DNA of 64,000 nucleotides, taken from positions 248,001 to 312,000 of the forward strand of contig JAEPRB010000007.1 of assembly GCA_016758965.1 (NCBI GenBank), written 5' to 3'. This document shows positions 10,906 to 25,200 of the stretch, piece after piece. The notes beneath the pieces were generated by a model. That model was not told where the DNA came from and ran no database searches. It saw nothing but the letters and a program-made list of their open reading frames with translations. Both the position numbers and the translations under genes were made by a program. The DNA is from Circinella minor. Lineage: Eukaryota; Mucoromycota; Mucoromycetes; Mucorales; Lichtheimiaceae. Within the stretch, counting starts at the first letter, position 1, and the number at the start of each line of letters is the position of its first letter.

Positions 10906-12804
10906 CGTTTATGGCGTGTGAAAGAAAAAAAGAAGAAAGAACGGTGTGAAAATTTCTTAGCTTTTGTTCCTTTTTATAAAGACCTGCGGGCTACAGATAA
11001 CTGATGATCTCACGTCTCCCCGCACAACACTGCACACTTCCACTCCCCCCAATCCCCGCACACTCCCCCACCCCACATCCAAGTTGAAGTTGTACAAGCT
11101 TTCTCTTTTAGTGATAACCTTTAAAATAAGAAACATCTTTTCACTAATGTATATAAATTACTATTTATCTTTCTTAACACTGGTCTTATCTCGATTCATG
11201 ATAATAATAACTCTAATTATAATAATAATAGTAATAAAAAATATATTAAAATATTGAAGTCATAATATGTATAATTATCCTGTTTCGATTAATAATAAAA
11301 GGCATACGTATGCCTTTCAAGCACACACTTGGCTTTGTTACGTAAAGCTATAAACATTTAGGAGAGTCCGCGGGAAAAAAAAAATTCTCACGTACCTTTT
11401 ATACGCAAAAATTTTCTACTTCATTATTTTACATTGAGCATTTATTAATAATTCAACCGACTTAATCATTTATCTCTCAAAATTACGATCTTTCACATAA
11501 ACTTTATTTTAAATCAACAATTCAAATGATACAAAAACCATTATTTGCTTTCGTAAAATGTACTTTTGAATTATGAAAAATAAATATGACATAAAATGGA
11601 TTCGATGCTGCATTGTGCTTTTTTCGGTTCCCAAGCCCAATATGTCGTAATGATGCCAGAAAGAAAAGAGATTGGAAGACTTTTGGACAATGCTTATGAA
11701 ATTTCAAAAGTATTTTGACAGATGGCTAACTCAGAAAAAGGATGTTTATGGACCATCGCCAAGTGGAGCGAATCCATATCAACATAACAAAAATTCATCT
11801 GTCAATACCATAAAATCATTACTGAAAGCCGATGGAAACAATGACAGAGAAGACAAATTCATTTTTATTATTATTAAAAAAAAAATGAAACGAAGGAAAC
11901 ACGTCCTAGTTAGAAGTAGCGCATAAACTATTAGGAAGAATTAAAACATTTATGCTCTTACAGTAGGCAAATATCACTTATATGGCAGGCGGACTGTTCT
12001 GGATGAATATATAGTAACGTCCATAGCTGAAACAAGAACTAGTTTATAAAAATGACAAAGAATTGATCTGATCCGAATACGGTCTATCGTTAATACTGCT
12101 TGCTACCCAGAATGATAAACAATAAAGAAATGCTAAATAACAATAACTGCTCTTCAAGTCAAGCCAGACCCTAACATCATCAATATACTATATAGCTCTA
12201 GTTAGCGTGCAAACGAGACAATATTAATTTGGGAAAATAAATAACCCGTTGCATTTTACTATATAATACGTCTGATGACGCAACGTGACGAAAAGCCATA
12301 TTGTTAAACAGAAACTGGGTATCCCTTCTCAATCTTTTTTAGAAGAACGGAAGGCAAATTTGATAGGTGCTAAACAGGCGGATATTAGCATATTACGCAT
12401 CACCTATTATTACAAACTCCATAAACGAATACAAAATAACACTGCAGCACTTGATCGTCTATATTTTATATATTTCGCTTATATACGGGTATCGATAGCT
12501 TGTATTATTTGAACAACTCTTTAATTAAAATAGCTAAACGTATAAACAAGGAAATTCTTAACATTAACATTGAAACAGTTAGTCAATAGTTCTAATTACT
12601 GATAAAAGCAATAAAAAAAGCCAGAAATAATCTAGTCTCATTATTTTAAGTTCATTCTTTATATAATAAAAAATATAATGCTTGTAAGTGTATATGTTAA
12701 ATATGAAAGATTCAAATGCTACAAATGAAAGTGAAAAGGAAGAAAATGGAGAATTATGCAAAAATAAATAAGTAAATAAATTGAGAAGGGCGTGAGAACT
12801 TATG
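10906..12804. other. intergenic region, no gene recognised
   Basis: 1.9 kb between two minus-strand genes. The first 100 bp upstream of 10905 should be the acyl-CoA synthetase promoter/leader and include a C-rich stretch near 11010-11090. An open frame at 11672..11926 (+) and the following DNA look like weak protein-like debris but match nothing I know. A perfect palindrome at 11298 is listed separately. Confidence 0.5.
11298..11317. repeat. perfect 20-bp palindrome
   Basis: AAAGGCATACGTATGCCTTT is a perfect inverted repeat without a spacer, in otherwise featureless intergenic DNA about 390 bp upstream of the acyl-CoA synthetase start. It could be a dimeric factor site or chance. Confidence 0.6.
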
Positions 12805-15800
12805 TTATAATAATGGAAGAGAAAGGTGTTTCAAAAAATTTAAATGAGGTCCTAAAACCGCTGGAATTATTAGAATCGCGAGAAGTAGCACGCAAACAAT
12901 GACCAATAAAAGACCATATTGTACTGCAATACGTTTTCGCCTTTGCTTTTGAGCATGTGAATATACATGTTTTCCTACTTGTTTGGATGGTCGAAGCCAG
13001 AACAACATGAATGAATGCCATTTATCACTTCCAGGTATAAGACATACCAAAAAAAGAATAAATAAGATATAATGTGCTAAAAAAAAATCAGTTGGAAATA
13101 AGGTCATTTCGACGATTTTACATATATATTCGCGTAAAGGCTGTGACAACGCATGCCATCCAAGCTATACAACAAATATAGATTAGAATAATTGTTTCTA
13201 ACATTAAGGGAGAGAAATTTAATGCTCAAAAGACAGTGAAAAAAAACACTTACTCCTTGTCTGTACCAACGACCGGTCCACCATGCTTGATTACTTTCAC
13301 CTTGATTAAATTCACGTGTCAAAAGTACAGTGATAGTCTTGATAATGGCTCTCTGAACAGCTGCTACAGCCACCACACCTAGCAACGTACGATCAAAACG
13401 CCAACTTTCCAAAAAATAGAGTAATTGAAAAAAAACAATAAAACAGATAATAGACCAAGTATGTGCGATAACTGCAACGGACGATCCAAACTTTACTTTA
13501 CAGCACAGCGATGCAAGCGGGCCAATTAAAATTGAAAACCCAACGAGACCTCCGAGAACAGCAGCGTTCAATCCTATAGGACCCATCGACAAGGCAACAA
13601 CACGAATTAAGACGCTTGATTTGGGGCGTTCGTCATCGGGGGTAATACTGTGTACAAATAAATAAGCGATAGTACAGATGGCCGCCATACATACAGGTAA
13701 AATAATTTCGGTAAAGAACACCACTGTCAATTTTGCGCGTGGCTGTGCATGATTAACTTTACTGCTCTTCCGCTTGACACCCGTAATCTTAGTTCGTTTA
13801 AATCGACAATAGCCTATCCAAGAACTTGAGTGGGAGGTTCCATTACCTCTTGAAAGCCAACGAAGATATTCACGATAGTCAACCAAAAAGTCAACAAGAG
13901 CGAATTGATGGGGATTAAAAATAAATGGAGAAAGTACCAGAGCAAGAACAGTTACTGAAAAATAAATAAGGTGAGGCATCCATATAACCATGCATCCAAA
14001 AAGAAGCATCAAAAAACTCCTAGCTCCAAAGTAAGTGCTTGAATCGGCAAATCTGGCAAACAGTTGTGAGAATGGAATTCTTGAAGTTGCAAATCCACGT
14101 CCAGTTGCAATATAACGTGCCCCACCATACGACAAATTGCTTAATATGGAATCAGCATAACATTGTGTGACAAATATTTCAAAAAATGGAGAAAACGACA
14201 TCAGTTGCTTTGCAAGTCGGACGATCGCTCGCAAGAATCCGCGTTCATTTAATTCTTGTAAAAACAGCGGTAGGAAGGAGATGGCAAAGATGACGAAAAT
14301 AGATATTACTACACGCCTAAGCCAATCAAAGACTGGTACCAGGTTGTAACACCCATCTGGTTCCAAAGGGGCGTCTTCTGGAGCATCTGGATTAAATTCA
14401 CATAATGTGGCAGGCATTGCCAAGGCACCAACAACTAGTGTGACAACCATAAAGAGTTGAACAGAGAGCATGATAAATATATTATTGATATGGAAACCTG
14501 GATGGGCATAGTAAAATGTCAAGAATCGGTCCAAAGGTAGTTGTGTTCCAATGTAATAGTATTCCCGTGAAAGCATTTGCTCTCCCATGCCAGTACCAAT
14601 CTTCGTAACAAAATTGAGAATAGAACCCATTCCAAGATCACGTCCCTTGCCACATTGGTAATACTCCACATGCTTAATACGCCCACCACGCTCGAATGCA
14701 TTCATACCAGCATAAATATCTTCATTGAGGTGTAACCCTTTTTGTGCTTTACTTACACCTCCTCTTGTAGTCATGAAAACACCGTTAAGGAAATCTGGAT
14801 GGCCATAATGAAGCTAATATGAATAAAAATCCCAAGCATACAGATTTTTAGTTAATTTATAAACCAAAGAAAATAAACGGAAGCTTTACACAAAAAAATT
14901 GTCTGCTTTATTTACCCTACCACCGATTGTTGCCATAATGCGTTGACTAAGTGTTCCAAATGTCTGTTCTTTTCCAGCAGCAATGTCACCAAGGACACCA
15001 ATATTTTCTGAAAAAATATATTCACGAGCACCCACGATAGCTACAGGCCCACCACTTGGAACTGAACTACTGCGGTACGGAGATATGTTGCTCCTATAGG
15101 TTTTTTGTTCGAATTCAGCAAGCACATTACGAATCTTCAGACATTCTTCCAGATAGTTATCTTGATTTGCATCGATTAGTTGAAGATATTCCCCACGGTA
15201 AAAAATCAAGGCATGATTCTGATTGTCTGACTTGCCATCACCAAGAATCGGATTTCCGGGCAATCTGATACGATATTTGGGCGATCGTGTACCATCAGCT
15301 AAAATAGGACAATGACCATCAATCAATACAGAATAATAAGTATCTTGCTGTTGTTTCTTTTTGTCGTCGCCATTATCATTATTGTTCGCAATCTTTTCGA
15401 GATATGCAATTTGAAGATTGGGGTACGCCTTAAATAAAATCTCGACGGTTTCTTTTTCTTCTTTGTTAAAGTCTGCATATCGCTGCATGGCTAATACAAG
15501 TCGAAATTTACGGTTTGCCATTTGATCCAAGTCATGATCTGCCTTTTTTTCGTTCGTAAATAAATCAGGTTGTTCTATACGATAAAGTAGTTTGATTGCC
15601 TTATCATAATTCATGAATCCAGTAACTGTTCGATACAACGTTTGTGTGCGTAACGATGCCCATATCCGCGTACGAAGAGTATATTCCGGTGCCGAAGATT
15701 TGAATCCCACACAGTAAAATGGTAGGTCGTCTGTGTCTTTGTGTACTCGTGTACGTTCAGAATCGGTTACGCTCTTGCCTTCTTCATATGTCGACAAATC

Positions 15801-18606
15801 GCCTCCTCGATTCAGTGGTATGTCTACTGATTCGTCGGCCAAAACTTTTGTGTCCTTGACAAAATTCTCCCATTCAAACGGATGAAGACGCTTGAGGTAC
15901 TCAAGTAGTGTTATTCTTGTGTTTTGATCTTCTTCTCGAATAATTTCACGTAGTGTCAACAGAACTTTTTCGCTGTAATGAGGTACAATAACTGTAAATG
16001 TTGGCATACTAGGAACAGGTAATGGTTCAGGCATTGGAGTTGTCAAACTTTGTGCAAAAAAGCGCATTCGACGCTCCGCTTCGCTTTGTTGTGGATAGTA
16101 TTCAGTTTCATAAGCAATGTCTTCTTGGGCCACAAAAAATGTCGGCTCTTCCAACGATGTTTGCTGTTTATTGGAGATATCAGGAACCTGTGTAGAGTAT
16201 ATATATAAGTTTGTGCGCTGTTAAATACATTCCTTCACATGCACACAGGAAAAGGTTTATTTCTTACCTGCTGATACAAAAGCTTTGCAACATGATCCGG
16301 AGATAACAGGTGGTCACGATACATGGCAATAATAAAAGCATTCCATATTTGTGAACAAAGAACACGGGGTTTGCATTGCATTTCGAGTTCAGACACAGCT
16401 AACATCTTTGCATAAATACGTTTTGGCAGCCGTGAATACATATTCCTCCATGGTGTCCAAATAGAAATACCAAGATAAAACGAACGTGCAACAGAGAATA
16501 CGGTGTTCCAAACGACATACCATAAATAGGTATCCAAAAAAAACAGAACAAGATCCATAATAATCATAAGTACAAGTGCGACAAACGGCATATATGAACA
16601 TAAAGAAGACCCAAATATCGCATCATTACAATTCTCAATTTGCATTCTTGCCATCACTGTAACTGGGTCCTTGAACGATAATGCCAAAAAGAAATACGAT
16701 TCGAGCAGTTTACACCCAAATACACAAATCCACAGACCCATAGATGTCGCTCGATCCATACGCTTCAAATGAGGAAAATTTGCAGTAAAAGTTTTATAAG
16801 CTTGTGCCTTGTATTTATCTTGTTGTTTGGATCTTTCTACAAAAAGCTGTGATTGTGGAACAATTGTAAAAAATAAACTTGTTGCAATACTGATGAGCAG
16901 TTGGATAACAGAAACAGCTGTTGCGATTCCACTTGTACGATCAAAATATAGGCAGTATATCGACGGACAGGTGTTTAGCAAAAAGATCGGAACAAGAAAT
17001 GTCAGTCGACGCAACAACATTCCAGCGCCATTCCAAGTCAATGGCACGTAAATGTATTCTACTAAACATGCAAGCAATACGATCAGTGTTGCAACACCAC
17101 CACCAAGAGCGACAATAGATAATTGGACTGGTAACTCGTTTTCTGCTTCTTCTTTATCCTCACTCAGATACAAGGCGCTGCCATTTGCACTGATATAGTA
17201 CCAAAACGCTACAACATGGATAATCCACACCCGAGTAAAATTAACGGCCAAGTGCATCCACGAGCGCTTCTCCTTAAAAGTCTTGGTAAACCCTTTATCC
17301 CAGCGCACCTCTCGTAAAAAGAAATATCGTTCTTCCTCAGGTATCTCCATTAATTTTCTTTTATCTTCTAACTTTAGTCTTGAGATACCCTCTTTAGTCC
17401 AGAACAATTGATTTATATCATCGTATCCAATAATATCGTCATGATCACGCTCGCGTTTTTTCCCGTCGGCTTTGTAGCTTTGATTATGTATAAAATCATA
17501 CAACGGCTGAATCACTCTATTCAAAAACTCTCCCTCAGATGCAACAGTCTTTGTATTTGGGTCATATGCGTCACTCGCACATTTGAAAATAAAACACAGT
17601 GCTTCAGGGCAAAAGCGCAGATTAGATGCTTCACCCCAAATAAGTAGCCAAAGTCCAAGCTGTTGTACACGTTCAGTATTAGACAAATTTTCCATTGCAC
17701 TTTCCCATGCCTCTTTTAAATTTTTTTCAGGGTTGCTATTGTCTTGATTCTCGTCGTTGCCATCGCCTTGAATACCCTGTTGTTGAGCAGCAAAATACCA
17801 TTGTCGATAATTGGCAATGGGACCACCAATATATTCGGCATGTAGCGACTGAAGTGCAGACAAAGGAGACATGCGAGATGCACGTGAATCCAGCATCACC
17901 ATAAGATGGTCATACATGTTCTGCATGCTATGCAGCTGAAAACCAAACGTATTGGTAAGATGAACAAACATATGTTGAATTTCTTCTGCCGAGCATGGTG
18001 CACTTGTTAAAGACCAAGATGGATATCTGTATCCTGCAGCTGTTTCTCCTCTCGAGTCAGAAGGAAGTCCGACCAAGGTATCATTTGATACGCTAGTAGA
18101 ATTATTGATAGTGATACTGGAGTGAAACTCCTTGTCATATTTATTATATTCATTTGCTGTTGGCACGGTCGCCATTGCTGCTATCCGTGCATGATTTCTA
18201 TGTCGTTTGTTTTCTAGTTGAGCAAGGAGTGACTCTGTTGAAGGAGCATAACGTAAATATCGACCAGCACTGTGTATATCATCCCGGACATGTCCATAGG
18301 AATCAACGTCAGCCGCATTAAAACCATGGGTCGTTGGAATACTGCTATCCGTTTCAAGCGATTCATTGCTTCGAGAAGACGGTTGGTTCTGGTGAGCAGA
18401 TGATGATAATAGTGATCCATTATGGTTATTGGGGGAACGGGTATTCGCTCTACAAAAATAGACATTTCCCTATTAGTTATCAAAAATCCCATTCTGTCTT
18501 AACTTTATTGTTTCACTATTATTACTACTTGCATTATTGACACGCTAGGAACTATTTGATTAGAGCTGTCATCATGCTGAGCATCAGCGCCATCAATCGC
18601 ACGCAT
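12805..18606 (-). CDS. FKS1: 1,3-beta-glucan synthase catalytic subunit
   Basis: Five exons: complement(join(12805..13164,13254..14813,14916..16187,16268..18469,18529..18606)), about 1823 aa, normal for fungal FKS. It makes cell-wall 1,3-beta-glucan from UDP-glucose at the plasma membrane. The cytosolic N-terminal FKS1 domain shows [21 protein letters not shown] first membrane cluster follows at about residues 350-700. The large cytosolic catalytic region has [19 protein letters not shown] (about 1076) and IDANQDNY, then [32 protein letters not shown] and [17 protein letters not shown] second membrane cluster runs to the C-terminus. Echinocandin hot spot 1 reads FLALSFKDP (about 619) and hot spot 2 reads DWLRRVVI (about 1345). 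Exons 2-5 are firm. Exon 1 (26 aa) is the least certain: it was picked because it gives an ATG, a GTAGTA donor and matching phase, but the N-terminus is low-complexity and not testable by homology. Confidence 0.96.
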
Positions 18607-19216
18607 TTAATAATGTGATAAGACGAAGATTTGAAAGAGAAGAAAAGAAAAGAAAGAAAAAAGAAACTATATGAAATGATAATGCTCAACCATATATAGG
18701 GCTTTAGTTCTTGGTGTATTTTTATTATGATTGAGAATGATACCTTGTTTTTAATCTCGCCAATACAGTCAACCTCCGTTTACATAGACCCCCGGAATAT
18801 TGATTCAAATGCTTATGCTAAATGGAGGTGCTAGAAAGCATTCAATGCATCAATCTTTACTGGTAAAGTAGCGTGTATAGTTAATCGATGACAATGAGAT
18901 TTAGCATTAACTTGGGGGGAGCGAATTGGGTAAGTTTATACCATATCATATGCACAGTCCCTCATTTTTGTTATTTTTTGAACAGAGACTTGTTTCCATA
19001 TACACGTGCCTATGAGTACCAAGAGAGCAACGTTCCTACTTTTAATTCCTTATGCCCCTGTTTTTTTCATTAATTTCTCTTTTATTATTATACTCTCGAA
19101 GCAATGTACAAAAAATTTATTAAAAATATATATAAAAAAAAAACTATTTACACTTTTTATATAATTCACAGGAGTACCGTAAGAGAAGAAGAGTTTTGAA
19201 CATTCGATGCGGTAAC
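18607..19216. other. intergenic, promoter of FKS1 and 3' end of SZT2 homologue
   Basis: 610 bp between two tandem minus-strand genes. There is a purine-rich run (GAAAAGAAAAGAAAGAAAA type) just upstream of the FKS start, i.e. a pyrimidine tract on the coding strand. No other element was recognised. Confidence 0.5.
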
Positions 19217-22200
19217 TCATACGCTAGAGCCAGTGTTGCTTGCAGTAGTTCCTATTATTGTGCTGTTTGGGTCACTATTACTGTTGAGATTATGAGCCGT
19301 TTGCATCCAAATGATATGACATAACATATTTCCTAGATTCGCTATTTGCTCTCCATGGAGTTGGCTCGTGCGACTGTTCTCACGGCTTACCATCCACCCC
19401 TTAATGTGGCTGTTAGTGTCAAGTTGTAAATGAATCAAGTAATCCATATATCGTCCATAATTGTACAGGAGTAAATGTCGTTTTCCATTAGTCGTCCGAA
19501 GATCCTTGATACTTTTCTTTTGATATAATCTGATCAGTTGATCGAACGCTGCGTTCCAATCCAATTGAGTATGAAATATAGAAACCATGTTGCTATCCAT
19601 CCCGCATATATTTGTATGACTAAATCTACTCAACAATGTAGCCAATCTTGCTGATTGGGGACCAGGAATAGTGATAAGATCAGATGCATATAATTCAGTC
19701 CAATCGTTATGCCGTTTACAATATGCAATAACCTGGAATAACGTTTAAAGGGGAATTTTGAGAAAAAAGTACATATTTTTCTTTTCTTGCCCCTTGGTGA
19801 CATTTTTTTATCCCTTGCAATACTCCCCATTTCCTCCTTTTTTTGAACCCTTTGCAACTTACATCCCCGACAATAATATCTAGTCGGTCGCGAGCGTTAG
19901 TTATAATATCATTCAAAGTATAACCTTCAAGAAGAAGCATTTCATCAATTGTATCATTCACGTTTACATTGGATTTTGGTGGTGGGTAAGTATTCTTGTA
20001 CATGGAAGTTGGACTCATTTGACCTTGATAAACAATCAGAATAAAATACTTTAACCATAATCCTTCTTCATCCGCTTCCACAGGAGCAACAACAAGAGTA
20101 TGCTTCCATTTTCCTGTGCGACCACCATCAGGAATAAATGATAAATCATGGCTAGTTACAGCTGCAGCAATAGACTTATCTTTTACTCGTATACTCGTAA
20201 GACCATAACGTGGGGAGCTTCCTAGTAAATTGTCAAAAAAACTTTCTTTACCATCTAAAGCATCAGAGCGAATTTGATAAAATCCACGCAGTAACCTATT
20301 GTATGAATAAGAGGCTGGCTGTCTATGTATCGTTGAAAACTGGTGAAGAACGTTCAGCAGATTGAGATTCGCTAGCATAGTTGCTGTTGTATCCCCATTG
20401 CTGTCACTAGTGGTGCTGCTACTACTACCGCTGCTGTTGCTACTGTTGCTGTTTCGCGTATGGATACTAATGTTTTCTAGCATTTTTTGAATATACCGCA
20501 GATGAAAATCATGGACAAATGAATTGACATGGATAAACTGTTTGAAATGACCGCTTGTCTCCTCAAAACTACGAAAAATTCCACGATCTGGCTTCTGACC
20601 TCCTCTTCCATACCGCCGATGCAAAGTGTACAGCGTCACCGATACATACGCACCGGTAAACCGCAATTCACATAGTATAGAACCACCCTTGACTACCCGG
20701 AGAAAATAGAATGGTGCACAATCAATGGTAAAATTTTGCGAGATACGAAATATGCTGGAATTTAAGTCTGAGTCATCCGAAGGTAGCAGATCAACAAGAT
20801 GCATGTCAACACCTTCGAGATATTTGCTGTAGTCAAAAACGAAAGCTTCCATTAGACTAATATACCACTGAGTTATCTGCGCTCGACTTGATGGATCTTT
20901 GTCGAGGCTTGTCCAAATCTCGTCAAAGCGCGAAAATAACAATGGGGTACGACAATAATGTAGAAGACGAGATGATCGTAAGATTGCTCTTATATCACGA
21001 CTGGTTAGTAGCTTATCACAGGCATTGGTTCCATCAATAATGTATTGTCGACTCCACCGACTATAAACTTGACGTGCCTTACGGTGTATTGTTTGTACGT
21101 TGGTTCGTCGTATCACAGCTTCAAGGAATGGGACGCCATGACGCTTCAAGAGATCATGTTCTTGTCGTCGCGTGCAATCTTCAACGGTGGTAAATTCAGT
21201 TAAAGTGGAATCCAACTCACTTGCTACTGCTACAGTTGTTTGCTTGTCATCGCATTCAGTTGACTTTGTTGTTGCACTCGCTGCAACACTAGTTGTGTCA
21301 TTTTTATCAGTTGCAACTGTTGCATAATTTACTATATCCTGGAGCTCGAAAAGAATATTAATTTTCTTCGCCGACCGCGCAGTGGTATTGTCGATTTTTG
21401 GTATTGAGGTATCTGTTTTCTGCTGATACGGCTGTTGTAATTGTGGTGTTTTTGGTTGATGCTTAGGAGATACAATATTTATATGTGGTGTCATGTGTTG
21501 TTTAGTAACATGTTGTAGAGATGGAACAGATGCCAATGATGAATAGTTTTCAACGGTTTGCTTTAATGATGTGCTGTGATGAAATATACCCATTTTTTGT
21601 TGTAAGATATTCGTAAGCACATCATGGCGTGCTCCTTGACGGGCTACCGCACGGAAAATACTGTCAAATACATTAAGACTTGTCTTTTCGGACCAGTTGT
21701 ATGTATATACGGATATCCCTTTAGAATCCATGCGCATAAACAAGAAACAATGCTTAGCTACATCGACACGCGGAACGCTGCTTCGAGATGCTCTACTAAC
21801 AACCCCGGACATTGACCTAGATGTACTTGATGAACGCGACCTATCGTCTGCTGGTTTACTAGTCTCGTCTGATTTAAGCTGCTTCTGGATTTTGTTTGAT
21901 GCTGAGCCATCTGATGTGATTGAGCTCCTTCTTGATCGTCCAGCTATTGAACGTTCTTCACTAACCACGCTTGCTCGTCGATGATCTTCTACACTACCCA
22001 ATTTCTCGACAAATTCGCTCAACCCACTAATACCCACAAGTCGGATATTATTCCGTATCCGATCGTGTATGAGCCTTTGTCCTTGATAAAGTTCCCAGTT
22101 CGTTGCTGCAATACCTTGTTGATTAAGCAATGTCCAGGCAACCGTCATCTTCAAGTTAGTATCTAGATTACATAGTTCGCAATTGATGTAATCAAGTAGA

Positions 22201-25200
22201 TCATCCATTACCCATGGCATAATCCGGATCGCTTGGTCAAATGAATAAACAGTTGGGCTTTTCCATTCAGCAGCCTTCTCCAGAATATACAAAATTGAAT
22301 CAATAAACGTTTTGCGTAATGCCCTACCCACGCTAATACTTCTATCTTCAAATAACAAGACTCGATTAAGTAGAGCCACTCCATAGTCAATAGACACTGT
22401 CTTCTCAATCAAGTAGTCACAGAGGGATTGTCGAAAACATTCGTATATGTGGTGTAATAATGCTAACGAATCTGCCGAACCAGTAACCCAAAGTTCAATC
22501 CAAATGCGACAAACCGCATCCCCACCATTTGCTTTTGCGGTTGTCTTTATGGGCGTTGTTGTTGTGGAGATATGTTCACGAAATTCATCTTCTAGACAAG
22601 TTTTTATGCTCTCAGGATTAATATCTATGGCGTGATCAAACTGTCCATTCCCGCCGTTGGTAATATCTTTTCGAAGGACTTCGTTCGTAACACAAATGCC
22701 AGCAACGCCTTGACCTACCGCCAATTCCAGCGGTGTTGATGTCCCTGGTACACGCCTTGTACAGTTATAATAAAAACAACACTGGTTATTGTCATTGAAT
22801 TCTGATGCTGCCATTTTTGGAAATCGTCTTTGGTTATATTCCTTCACGGCTTCGATGACATAGGATCCAGTAAATGGTTTGATCGTATCAGCCATTATTG
22901 ACTGTTTAAAAAATAGTAGTAAAGTAGTAGGGTCGTTAACCAGTAACGGCATACGAAGTACCTCCTCCCCTGTTGGCGGTTTATCAAAAGGCATAACAAA
23001 TTTTACATCCTGTATTAAAATAGCCATATATAAGTTTGATTTTCAAGCTATGTTAATTAATACGTATATAGTATAGAAAAAAGTACATACTGCTGACGTT
23101 GGTTTGCTATTAGGGTTTCTTAAAAAGAAACGTTGTATTTCATTGAGTGTGATTTCTGTTGTCAAACGATTTTCAATAAGATCAGTAAATTCTTGCTCGA
23201 TCCATAGAGGTAAATCGATACCATGCACCTCAAGTACAAGCTCGCGTGTATTATCTGTAGTTGCAGATGATGTCGATCCACTCTTGCTTCCTTTGCGCTC
23301 TTCAGGAGATTTAAAATGGAGCGGTATAGCACCAGATGTTGGTGATGAAATTGACTGTGGACTACGTGATATATCTGCTGTTGTTGGAGTCATTGTAGTT
23401 GAATTATCAGCTTTAATGTTGCTACCATCGTTTAGCTCACGTTCAAATATTTTGCAATACACGATTGAGCCGCTACGTTCAATAACATACATATTTGGTC
23501 GGTTACGTACAACAAAAAGTCGCAATACATCTGCTCTCAGATATTTGAGTGCAACATTGGGTTGTAATCGCCAATGTAATGGAAATTGCTTTGTATATAT
23601 TACTGGACATGCAAATTGCCCTGGTTTGAACTTTCCGGTTGCTACTAGGGATCCATCGTTTTCAGAAACTGTGTATATATTATCCTCATCCTCAGAATTA
23701 TCGTCAGAAGAATCGAGCGGTGTACTTGTTGGTCCAATAATATGTGGTTCGAGGAACTTGCTACATATTCGTGTTTCTTGAAGACTTTCTAATAACATGA
23801 GCCGATTTGTGCGTTCTTGAATCTCCGTAAGATTGTCTTTAACCCGTTGTATAATATCGGATCGAATTTGTAATTTTGAATAGAAATATATCGAAACATA
23901 GCGTTCGTGAGGTCGCAAAACAAGCCAATAAAGGGGTCTATCTGCAAATGATACTACTGTCGAGTCGGTGGATTCAACATCTGTATCTACAGCAAGAGTG
24001 CTGATACCTAGCCCATTACACAGATCACTATTGTCTTCAGTGGTATTTTGCTGCCCAGATGATGTTGATGGCTCAGTAAGATATTGCTCTCGCTTCAAAT
24101 CCGTACCTTCGTCAGATGATAAAGTACATAGTGACTTTTCCTCTCGCATGTTGTACACTGAATCCTGGCTAATATAAAAATAATCATCAATTCGTTGCAA
24201 TCGATAACTTCCAGTAACTTGACTACATTTTTCGAGCTCGTCCATAAACACTTCACGACTATTATGCAAATCTTTAACGAATTGGAACGGAACATTGATA
24301 ACAGTAGGAAAGTCAACGAAAAGACTTCCACGACCTAGTTGACGATCGACATATTGGAGAATGGGTTTGGTAATAACTGACACTTTTAAAAGGCCATGTA
24401 GTGTTTCCTCAGTCAACAACCATCGTATACGAGCTTCGGTCTCTGCCAATGCTTCTTGTTGGTCGCGTGCCAAAGAGAAAAAGCAGGATGGTCTTGAACG
24501 CATTGAATTAATCAGTGACCTATATTACAATAACGATGTTTAAATAAGCAGTCGTTTTTTCTTTTTGTTTAGTTACTTCTTAATAGATAAATACTTACTC
24601 TTGTGGTAATGGCATAGACGGGTTAGTAATAAAAAAATCCTCATCTTGTGAACGAGGAATGTTAATACAAACAAGATGCAACGCCACCGTTGTTGATTTA
24701 TTGTCTAATGGTGACCAATCGCTGTCATAAACATTGTTCGATATGTTTGGTTCAAAGTTGATAAATTCGCTGTCTTGTGATTGGGCACCAAATACCGTTG
24801 GCAGTGATGTAATTGGAACAGTCGTAGTTCTACCACTGGCCGGGTCTGTATACACACACTCGAGTCGAATTAGCAATGGGGTCTGTGACCAAGCAACAAG
24901 ATCAACTAAAAGTGATATTTGATCATCCAATGATGTATTTTTGTCACTTGTCCTACTAAAGGGGGGCTTGTAATAAAAAAGACTCGGATTTTTATTGTCT
25001 GTTGTGCGCAACAGCTCAAAATAGTGTTGAAATATTGATGTAAAACGCTCTTGTATTTCGATTATACGATGACTACTATTATATACAGGTAAATGGATTG
25101 AATTAATCTAAACATTATTATTTTACTTTGAACTTTTCTTTTCTTTTTACCCGCTATTATCACTGGATTCTTGGCGCTGTAGAGTCATCACATTAACAAA

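Noticed and set aside
11672..11926. 84-aa ORF in the intergenic region
   Set aside because: No recognisable family, ends in a Lys run; could be debris but not supported as a gene.
19630..19857. Small minus-strand ORF inside the last SZT2 intron
   Set aside because: Covers intron sequence and the edge of the last exon in another frame.
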